Assembly: GCA_008828725.1 (NCBI GenBank) | Contig: MEHQ01001039.1 | Coordinates: 305,467 to 369,466 of the forward strand | Origin: Saccharina japonica | Taxonomy: Eukaryota; Sar; Phaeophyceae; Laminariales; Laminariaceae | Reading direction: 5' to 3' | DNA: 64,000 nucleotides | In this document: in pieces, positions 56,085 through 64,000 of the stretch | How the letters are laid out: each line of letters begins with the position of its first letter | How positions within the stretch are numbered: the stretch's first letter is position 1 | Program-made: the position numbers and the translations under genes | Notes under the pieces: model-generated | The model's database searches: none | What the model was told of the DNA's origin: nothing | The model's input: the letters and a program-made list of their open reading frames with translations, nothing else

Positions 56085-57715
56085 TATTGTACAAGGCTGT
56101 GTGCGGGGTGGTGGACACCGCGCGCACTGTTTCCAATAAGTTTTGTTTTGTCGATAGGGTAACCTCGCGCCGACAATCAAACCGATTAGCGGCGAGGTCG
56201 AGATGGTACGTACGAGGTCGCACCCGCACGTTGAGGAGCTGCTGCGGAATGCTCGAACCGGCACTCAAGCCGAGTTGCTCCGAGGTACCAGTACGAATCA
56301 TAAAAAATATGATTCCATGAACGAGTGCCCTTGCATTTCCAGAAACGTGTTTATCGAAGAATGTTCTGTCAGACCCTGTCGACCGCCCTGCTCCTGCTTA
56401 GAACCGTGATCCCTCGCCAAGCTTTGAACATAGTGAAATAGAAACCCGGCACCTGTCGTATGGTACGGCTGCTGCGACGGTGTACTCGTACGCGGTATTT
56501 TTCGTATTTTTAGTACTCGTGTATGTAAGGGTAGTGAAATAGCCAAAACCTTGATGTTCGCGACAAAGCAAGAGTCAGAGGGCGGCGATGCATGGAATGG
56601 ATGGTTCCCTACTTTAATCGACTGCCATCAACACCCTCAGTCAGGCCCACCCTAACACCCGCCCAGCGGCAAGCGACGGCAACGGGCAAAGGAGTACCGT
56701 AACTCTACCGGGAACATGTTGTACCGTAACTCTACCGGGAACACGTTGGGCAACGCCAAAGCCGGGCGAGTTGCCTGCACCGCCGCCGCCACCGTTGCTG
56801 CCTCCCCTTCCAACCGGTTCCCAGTTATAGCACGACCTGAAGGGTACTGCTGTAGGGGGGGTGATGACTTGCGTTCTCCAGCATTACTTCGATCATCTTC
56901 GCATCCCTATGTATAATATACGAGGGGGCTTTGCCCCGGTGGGCTGACGCCCGCCTACTGCGGCTCCGCACATGCCTGTAATGGTCGAGGATGTAGGAAA
57001 ACCGAGACCTTGAGTGCGCGAGTACCGCCAAGAGGTGTTTCAAGAAAACTTCCATGGTTGAGTCGGGTTGAGCAGATACATAAGTAAAAATGCAATAATA
57101 CCCTACACCCTGCACCCTACATACACTCTACACAGAGCTATAATTGCGTAGTAATAGGCGGAAAGCGCCATGAAGCTCCGTAGCAGTCCGGCTGAATACG
57201 ACACACAAAGGTACCACTATTTTCGCCCCGTCCGTGCGTCTTTTATTTATCATTCCACGATTGTCCGTTTGTGGGAGGCGGGGGGGGGGGGGGGCAATCT
57301 CGCCGCCAGCACACCAGCAACAAGCACCAGCAGTCTCAACCCAATATTTTTCCCGCGACCGCCATCGTCGAAGCACTTGGCCGTTCGCTGAACTTTCTCT
57401 CTTTACCGGCGGGCTCACAACTTGTCAGCGCAGCTTCTTCTGCTGCGGTAGTTCTACTGACCAGCCACCCAATCCACCAACTGCACCTGTATACGTGCAC
57501 CCTCGTCCCCGGTGTCATGCTTGTAGTACCATATCTATAAAAGGAAATTACCCCAAAGATACGCAGGGCAACGCCGACATAAAAAGTGGGTATTGAAGGC
57601 CGTAGGATCGGACCTTTTGCTGCACTTTGCTCCAAGAATCCAGCGGCTCGTACTGTTACTGTAGTTCAATATCTAAAGGAAAGCGTCTATCTCTGAAATG
57701 TATCGTACCCAGGAC
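56085..57715. other. Intergenic
   Basis: No gene is supported. 56697-56750 holds a 27-bp tandem pair (CCGTAACTCTACCGGGAACA). A G-run is at 57271-57295. ORFs around 57.1-57.6 kb overlap on both strands without recognisable motifs. Confidence 0.4.
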
Positions 57716-57719
57716 GACA

Positions 57720-58260
57720 ATGACACAAAACAGTTATTTTTTAGCTCTCGTGTCCTTCGACGAGCGCAGCCATAAACTAGTCACCCTTGCGGTGGAAAGC
57801 TTTGGACGCCTCGGGAAGGAAGGTAGCGAGTTCATCGACCAGCTGGCGGCGAGCATCGTCGGAGGAACGGACGGGGGGTCCTTGTCAAGAAAAGGGGTAT
57901 GTAAGGAGCACATTTTCCAGGTCATATCGGTGACCACCCAGGTCGCGATCTCACGCCTGGTGCACCGATACAAGCTCGCCCTGCGAGACCGGCAGGCCGC
58001 CAGGGGGAGAAGGGAGGAGGAGGGAGGATTACTTTTCATGGCGTGGGGGTGGAATATAGATGCGGAGTAGGAAGCACGGCGAATAGATATATAGCAGGTA
58101 CAATAATTGGGTAAAGGGTGCGTATTATATAGAGTACACGCAGAGGAGGAGAATAAGTTGTTGAATGAGAGTGGTGGTATTCGACGAAGTGTGTCAGCTT
58201 TTTCATTCTGAATGAATAATACCCTGCACATTGTCGGAAGGCAAATAACATAATAATAAA
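57720..58260 (+). mobile_element. 3' end of a non-LTR retroelement, family B, copy 1
   Basis: The frame ending at 58070 carries the family-B C-terminus: SFDERSHKLVTLAVESFGRL, GKEGSEFIDQLAASIVGGTD, GVCKEHIFQVISVTTQVAIS, LVHRYKLALRDRQAARGRRE, then MAWGWN and stop. It is followed by a ~190-bp 3' UTR with TCAGCTTTTTCATTCTGAAT and CCCTGCACATTGTCGGAAGG, and an A-rich end (AATAATAAA). The 5' part of the element is absent. The RT N-terminal fragment of the same family is at 18.6 kb. Confidence 0.7.
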
Positions 58261-58354
58261 TCCAAGTGGTATACCACTGGTAGGTATGTTATTATGTAAA
58301 CTGGGAGTGCGGCACCACTATCAATATTGCAATATCCACGACAAGGTATGTATA

Positions 58355-58665
58355 GGGTCGCTCTGGTGTGGTCTAGCAGTGAACCACGAAGACAACTAAG
58401 GTAAAAGTCGAGATTTCGAGTCTCCGTACGTATATACGTACAGAGATTTAGTTATCAAATGCCATCAATTGTCGAGAGCGCGCTTGTTATAGCGTGGGTA
58501 GGCACAATTCGACGAGAGTCGACCAGGGAAGAAATAGGTAAAATCTTATCGCGATAAAAATGCAAGGCAAGAACCGTAGTGGGGGAGGAGGGAGAAGAGT
58601 CTACTTAGTGACCCCGGGTCTGAGTTACGACTAAAAAGTGAGAGAGAAAAGAAGGGGGGGAACGT
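58355..58665 (+). mobile_element. tRNA-derived SINE (family S1), copy with altered head
   Basis: Head GCTCTGGTGTGGTCTAGCAG (A-box) and GTCGAGATTTCGAGTCTCC (weak B-box). Body: CAATTGTCGAGAGCGCG, TTATAGCGTGGGTAGGCA, TTCGACGAGAGTCGACCAGG, GCAAGAACCGTAGTGGGGGA and GTGACCCCGGGTCTGAGTTA. Sits between the two family-B 3' ends. Confidence 0.8.
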
Positions 58666-58701
58666 ATAACAAATGGCATACGAAGAAAAAAATAATTAAA
58701 C

Positions 58702-58983
58702 CGCCAGGCCGCCAGGGAGAGAAGGGAGGAGGAGGGAGGATTACTTCCCATGACGTGGGGGTGGAATGTAGATGCGGAGTAGGACGCACGGCGAATATAT
58801 ATACAGCAGGTACAATATTTGGGTAAAGGGTGGTATAGTGCGTATTCAATTGAGTATACGCAGGGAAAGATAATTGATTGGATGAGATTGGGTGGCATTC
58901 GACGAATTGTGTCAGCTTTTTAATTCTGAATGGATAATGCCCTGCACAGTGTCGGAAGGAAAATAGTATAATAAGAAAAAAAT
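58702..58983 (+). mobile_element. 5'-truncated family-B retroelement insertion with 19-bp target-site duplication
   Basis: Starts within the C-terminal codons (GCCAGGCCGCCAGGGAGAGA), includes the MTWGWN-type end and the same 3' UTR as copy 1. It is flanked by AAGAAAAAAATAATTAAAC (58683-58701) and AAGAAAAAAATAAATAAAC (58984-59002), one mismatch in 19. This is the signature of target-primed reverse transcription. Confidence 0.8.
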
Positions 58984-59002
58984 AAGAAAAAAATAAATAA
59001 AC

Positions 59003-60845
59003 GTGATACATACAAAAACGTCAGCTGTGAGTACGACCGATTGAGTGGTTCAAACTCCACCCTGCAAGCTGCGCCGTGATACCTGGTGCGCCAGACACGC
59101 TCGCTCGTCGAGCGCGCTTGTACTATATTCAAATTTAGAGCATGCACCAGGTATGGCGTTTGTGAATCAAACCTACGATACACGTACGAATACCAGTTGA
59201 TACCCAGTTCTGCAAGGATTGTCTGCGCGTTTTCTCTGAGAACGGAGAATGATACATACTCGTAGTCGTACGAGCTGAATGGGCCAGCCGTAAAACGGAC
59301 AAAGCTTCCTTTAATCGTATCTCGTGAACCACTGCAAATTAATTAGGCTTCATACAAAAACTGACAGCACTAACCCTGGCACACCACTGCTTATTATGCA
59401 AAAAAAAGGGTGCTCGTACGTACAGGTATACGAAAAATTCTATACATTTTATGTTGCCGACTCGATCTCGCTGAGATATCCGCGAAAACTCAGAAACACC
59501 GTCTTTTTGACACAAAATTTGTATAAAAATCGTCGTTTTCGACGATCTAAATGAAACTTGGCGGAGACAGTGCTGAAGACACAACAAGGAGAAGAGCGAT
59601 GAAAGCCTCGTTGCCCAATTCGCCATCCATCAAGAGATATGACCAAAACTCGATTTTATACATTAGTCAAGTCATCACACGAAAACAATGACATTTCCGC
59701 GATGCCCCGCTCAATTTTGATAATTTCGCATGCAATCTTGAACCACAGATTTGAATCGCACGTTCAAAGGCATTCACTACTGTCGGCCCTACCGGTATTA
59801 TTATTTATTTTGTTGTTTTTTTTTACTACGAAGTTTTGGTCGTTTTTTTTGTACTTTTTTAGGGGTCTTTGGATCGGTCGAATATCTTGGAAGAAAAATA
59901 ATAATGCATTCTCGTAGGGCCGAAGGTCAACCTGTCGATGAGTGCATGAACTGCAGTACACCGTGTTAAAAAATCAAGTCCAAATTCGAACAATTGATGG
60001 GGGCATGCCAATCCGACGTTTAAACCCCGAGTCCAGCAAAGGGTCGGCGCAGACCGCAGAAGAACGATAAGTATATCGATTTGTTCGAAGAACCAACTCC
60101 CGCCTGGTGCCTGATATCCCGATATGTGACGCAAAACACAGACGCAACGTGACACTTGCTCGCGTTGATGCCCCAGTACAGCAGCACAGCAACACGTGTA
60201 CGAGGTACTCGTAGTAGTTGTGCTTCGCTGCTGGTAGCAAGTAGAACCCAGAGCCGCCGAGCTTACGTATAAACATGGCGGTGGAGGCCACGAGAGTATA
60301 ACATGTTGTTTTGGTTTGTATCTGCTGCTGCACGTACATACGTGCTCATCTGCGCCCTGCGCGCGTATCGCGAGATCGCGAGGGTATCTTCGGTATCTCC
60401 TGATATCTTGCTGGATGCTGGATATGTCCGTGGGTATCTTCAACGTTAAAAAAAGCGGGCCATTAAAAAGCAGCCGTTATCCGCTTGCCCTCCCAACCGG
60501 TACAAGTTGTACCGCAAACTATCCCGTTGCCAGCAGCGAGTGGCGTTATAAACGCCCCGCGAACTAACGTAGGCCCCTCTTGCTTAAAAGTAGTGCACCG
60601 CATCAGTGACCTAATGGGCAGCTATGGTGGGCGCTAGCAACGAGCAGCGTGCACGTACGAGATATTTTCGATCGTGCTTTCGTACTTGTCATTCACGACA
60701 ACTGCTGTGGGCGAACCGGAACATTCGTGCTCGTGATATCGTAGGCCGACGCAGTAGGGGATTTCGAAGGCGGCTTGGCTGAAGGGGCTCGTTGTTGTTA
60801 TTGTTATTGTTGTTGTTGTGCGTTTTTGTAGCTATAACGGCAGCA
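59003..60845. other. Intergenic
   Basis: No gene is supported. A GTT/GTTATT tract lies just upstream of the EGF gene (60791-60820). A T-rich stretch is at 59800-59860. Confidence 0.4.
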
Positions 60846-61201
60846 ATGCGCAGGCTCGTGAAGCCTCGCAGGCTCCCGTTCCGTCTCCACCGGATGGCCA
60901 ATGTGGCGTGCTGCCTGGTGCTCGTCCCCGCCGTCGCGGCGAGCAGAGCGCTGGAAGCTTTGGCTGGCACAAAAGGAGTCTGCGAGGTCACTTCCGATTG
61001 TGCACGGCCCTTCGTTTGCATCGACAGCGGCTGCATGTGCACCCCTCTCTGGGCACACACGGGCGCCGACTGCAGCGACATGAGCTCGACGTCCTGGGCC
61101 CTGACGGCCGTGCTGGTGCTGGTGGCCTTCTACGCAATAAACGCGCTGGCTACCGCGGCGAGAAAGGGCTCCCCGAGATCAACGAAGTCATGCTCGGGAA
61201 T
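60846..61201 (+). CDS. First exon of a signal peptide-EGF-transmembrane protein (3' part not resolved)
   Basis: In-frame ATGs lie at 60846 and 60894. The second gives the better signal peptide (MANVACCLVLVPAVAAS) and is preferred. Counting from it, six cysteines at 30, 36, 42, 47, 49 and 60 have spacings 5-5-4-1-10 (VCEVTSDC..CIDSGCMC..GADC), the EGF fold pattern. A transmembrane helix follows at about 68-87 (WALTAVLVLVAFYAINALAT), then a basic start to a cytoplasmic part. A GTATGA donor follows base 61201. Reading through reaches a stop at 61379 with no domain-like sequence, so further exons are expected downstream, but I could not identify them. Likely a cell-surface protein. Confidence 0.6.
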
Positions 61202-61470
61202 GTATGAACTCGTTGTGCTGTTTTTTCGGCCGCCACAGGAGCACGGTGAGACTTTTTTTTCGATTTGTATGGACTCTTTACTCTTTATCTTTTGGGTGTC
61301 ATATGATACATACCTCGTACATACGCACGTACGTACCCAGATATACAGCAGAGTACGACCACTCCTCACGGAAATATAACAGCCGTTTGTAAGTCGATGA
61401 TAATGTCAAACGTGTACAAGTATTACATTCCCTGCCACGGTGGTGTATACTGCTGTGTATATAGCAGAAG

Positions 61471-61663
61471 GGGGTCTCCCAGTAAGGCGGCGGTGTGCCA
61501 GAAGAGAGTAATATGACCGCCTTATAGAGGGAAGCCGCCCTATTCATTCCACGTTTTGAGTGCAATTCCCCAGTCGAGCCAAGCGATTATGACCGCCTTA
61601 TATCGGGAAACCGCCTTATACCGGGATATCGCCTTCCTCAGACCGCCTTATAAAGGGGACCCC
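61471..61663. mobile_element. 193-bp MITE with GGGGTC termini
   Basis: The left end GGGGTCTCCCAGTAAGGCGG is mirrored at the right (reverse complement GGGGTCCCCTTTATAAGGCGG). The interior repeats GACCGCCTTATA three times. No obvious target duplication was found. Confidence 0.65.
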
Positions 61664-62200
61664 TAATAATACTGCTGTACTGGTATCTGGTATACAAGGG
61701 CGACAAAACAAAATCATATGTATTGTTATGTTTGTGAAATTTTCGCACTTTTCGCAACTTTTCTCTTCGCGCGAGCGCTTTTCGGCAAAACGCTAAGTAC
61801 CCCGACACGAGAGGCCCGGCCGGACACATTGGTCGAGGTTTGGGCTCGATCCGAGCTCTGTGGCTCGCGTGGCGGGCGCTCAAACTTTTTTTCCCGCGGG
61901 AGTGGATAAGACGATTTCCCGGGTTCAATGCATGAGGCCGTATTTTGTACGTACGTGCCAGTAAACAATAATGTTCTGTTTGTTGTTTTTTGCCCTTTCA
62001 CGAGCTCATCATGAGCACACAGGAGAGCCCACCGACATGTCAGAATACCACAGGATGCCAACAGACCATATGTCATGCAGAGAGGACAAGGTTACAACTC
62101 TGCATAAGCACCAGCAGGTAACACCGTGCGTGTGTGACACACCCATCTGCGCTGTATTGCTGTGGGTAGCTGTGTCTACCGGAGCCTGCGGTCCATAACC
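61664..62200. other. Intergenic, nothing recognised
   Basis: Only short ORFs. About 61800-61930 is open on the minus strand with no recognisable motif. Confidence 0.35.
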
Positions 62201-62213
62201 CACACAATGTATT

Positions 62214-62290
62214 GTGAGGGTATTACCTGCTGAGCTATAGGGGTAAAAGATCGATCGATTACCCAGCCCAGGGTAATCCTTATAACACTC
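62214..62290 (-). repeat. tRNA-like repeat S2, partial copy
   Basis: Minus strand: TTACCCTGGGCTGGGTAATC, GATCGATCTTTTACCCC, then A-box TATAGCTCAGCAGGTAATAC and CCTCAC. It shares 77 bp with the copy at 62480-62556 but lacks the B-box half. Confidence 0.65.
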
Positions 62291-62424
62291 TCCCCCCCTC
62301 TGAACGGCGGGATATTTGGGACGTCGGTACCGTATACGGCCGTACGTTGACCTACCCGCTCCGTTTCAATACCTGGGAAACCAGGGAGACGTGTTTTTTG
62401 GGGACGCACGCGCAATCGTTTCTA

Positions 62425-62556
62425 TAAAAGAAACGTTCGAAGTGAGATTCGAACCCGTGTCCTGCCGACGACGCCAAATGTGAGGGTATTACCTGCTGAG
62501 CTATAGGGGTAAAATATCGATCGATTACCCAGCCCAGGGCAATCCTTCCAACAGTA
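62425..62556 (-). mobile_element. tRNA-like repeat S2 (candidate SINE), fuller copy
   Basis: Minus strand: A-box TAGCTCAGCAGG and, ~45 nt on, B-box GGGTTCGAATCTC, preceded by the same 5' leader as the partial copy. Acceptor and T-stems do not pair well, so this is tRNA-derived and not a functional tRNA. Confidence 0.55.
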
Positions 62557-62923
62557 TCTACTTTTTTTCTGTTCTGCTACTACTGTGTGTGACAGACCCA
62601 CGCTCGCTCTGGCCGAAAATGTATTAACCGCTTTGATCGAATAGGAGTATGTCAACTGTCCTTATATTTTTGTTTTCTTTGTGTTTATTCCCCAAGTCGA
62701 AGCTCACTCCAGAATTCTACGAGACATCAGACAACATAAAACAAACACAAACAACGACGCATCCCCGTCTAGAAGCACAAGCAGCAGATGTGCCTTTGGT
62801 AGGTCGGCCGTAACTAACTGCTGTGGCCATTAATGGTTGCTTTATCGGAGGCTTGCATCCGTCATCAATCACCACCACCACCACCTCTCTCTCTTATGGT
62901 GCTTGCTGCTGTGCTTGCATGAT

Positions 62924-63076
62924 GTATATGCGGTCTGTTGCCTGCCTGGCGCGCGCCGCAAAAAACAATACTTTGTATGTGCGATCTGTCGCCTGCCTGG
63001 CGCGCGCCGAAAAAAACAATACTTTGTATGTGCGATCTGTCGCCTGCCTGGCGCGCGCCGAAAAAAACACAAATTT
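62924..63076 (+). repeat. 51-bp tandem triplicate
   Basis: Units start at 62924, 62975 and 63026: GTATGTGCGATCTGTCGCCT, then GCCTGGCGCGCGCCG and AAAAAACAATACTTT. Since 51 is a multiple of 3 the frame stays open (RSVACLARAEKN repeated), which explains the ORFs here. Confidence 0.9.
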
Positions 63077-64000
63077 GCCGCTACTGTAAAAACGGATCTT
63101 TGGAATTTTCGCCAAATGTTCAACATGCCCGATTTTGAATTTGAAGGCTTGATTTCGATCCTCGGCAAGGCCCTTTTTTCTTTTTTTTTTCCCCAACTTT
63201 TTTTTGTGTTGTACGTAGCCCAGACCCCACATATATATACAACGGTATACACTCCCGCACTCCGCCAGCAGAGCAGGAAGTAAGATCACGCGCTATCGGT
63301 AGTTTGCCCGCGCTTTATTGCTGTGTGGGTTCCTACTCTATGGTTGTTCTTTTATCGGACCCTGCAATCTGTAGTGCTGGGGGTGTCTCCGCTGCTGTGT
63401 GTGTTACACATGCATGCATGTAATGACGATTTTCGTAGGCAGCCGAGAGCGCAGCAGGTCCAAAATAGACAGGGTGGGGCGTTGTTATGCACAACACTGG
63501 CTTATACATATATAACGAAGCAAGATAATGATAAAAGTTCCGGCCAACAATACAGCAGCAGAGCGATATCTACCAATCTCGTCACAATTCGTCCGTCGAA
63601 CAGCGAGTTATAGGGGTTAGCGGTGCACGGTGCGCTTGGAGTGCTTTCAAACCTTTTTTTGTCAGGTGTCCTCGGTTTTTGTGCGGGTGAGACTTTCCTT
63701 ACCTTGAACGCCACAACAACAATGAAATATTGACAAATGTGACAAGAATACGATGGAAATGTTGGGCGGGATCATTAAGCAATCTCTAAAAACGATCAAC
63801 AAGTCAACCGTAACGGTTCCACCCTATTTCCGAGTAGTATGTTTGTTCCCAAAAAAATGCACGTGCAGTTCTAAAAGGGTCTATATTTCTTCATGTACAT
63901 TAATACGCAGATATTTAATAACGTCGTTTTTATGTACTACGTAATATGATATGCGTATGATACACAATATCTCATGCTGTTGTATTAATAGTAGGTTTTC
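63077..64000. other. Intergenic; MITE fragment near the end
   Basis: About 63820-63880 resembles a family M fragment (TTCCACCCTATTTCCGAGTA..TTTGTTCCCAAAA..CAGTTCTAAAAGGG). No gene is supported up to the window end. Confidence 0.4.

Noticed and set aside
1-64000. Integrated phaeovirus (provirus) genes
   Set aside because: Looked for capsid, polymerase, helicase-primase, integrase or histidine-kinase-like viral ORFs; none recognised.

Overview
The window looks like nuclear DNA from a brown alga (Ectocarpus-like phaeophyte). This is inferred from three things: small exons separated by long introns; abundant CAG/CTG, poly-G/poly-C and GTAC-rich simple sequence; and degenerate non-LTR reverse transcriptases and IPT/TIG proteins of a kind I associate with stramenopile genomes. 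No taxon-specific marker was searched. Nothing prokaryotic, and no integrated virus, CRISPR array or convincing tRNA/rRNA gene, was seen.

Layout. 1-1409 (+): the last four exons of a gene entering from the left, ending in a two-pass membrane segment. 3690-4772 (-): an unrecognised single-exon cysteine-rich ORF. 4.8-18.5 kb: gene-poor, with diverged duplications, a seven-unit satellite (7.6-9.0 kb), a decayed LINE (10.95-12.23 kb), an 811-bp inverted-repeat element and simple repeats. 18.57-23.2 kb: a reverse-transcriptase fragment of a second non-LTR family, then a broken Ty1/copia element.

25,454-49,868 (-): the centrepiece, a 15-exon SNF2-family translocase resembling ERCC6L/PICH (plant CHR24 type). 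I could splice it conceptually into one open frame of 2249 codons plus stop. Every exon junction keeps phase and every helicase motif is present. Two introns appear to use GC donors and one exon is only 32 nt. Its introns hold most of the mobile elements: a tRNA-derived SINE family, a dispersed repeat lying between G-runs, TTAA-flanked palindromic MITEs, TTA-flanked MITEs, an ~80-bp MITE, a 159-bp tandem triplication, a duplicated piece of exon 4, and an opposite-strand fragment resembling formate-tetrahydrofolate ligase.

49,869-50,613 is a 745-bp intergenic space shared by two divergent genes. 50,614-56,084 (+): a secreted protein in three exons (512 aa) with a signal peptide, an IPT/TIG domain and YWTD-type propeller blades; its first intron carries a SINE, two MITEs and two KpnI-rich minisatellite arrays. 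57.7-59.0 kb: two 3' ends of the second non-LTR family, one bounded by a 19-bp target-site duplication, with a SINE between them. 60,894-61,201 (+): first exon of a signal peptide-EGF-TM protein. The right end holds another MITE, a second tRNA-like repeat in two copies and a 51-bp triplicate.

The genes are not a pathway. The helicase is predicted to act on chromatin or DNA, and the IPT/YWTD and EGF proteins at the cell surface. The strongest unexplained signals are the repeat families with recognisable ends, the composite intron around exon 4, and two over-represented short palindromic words (TACCWGGTA and TACAGCAGTA).
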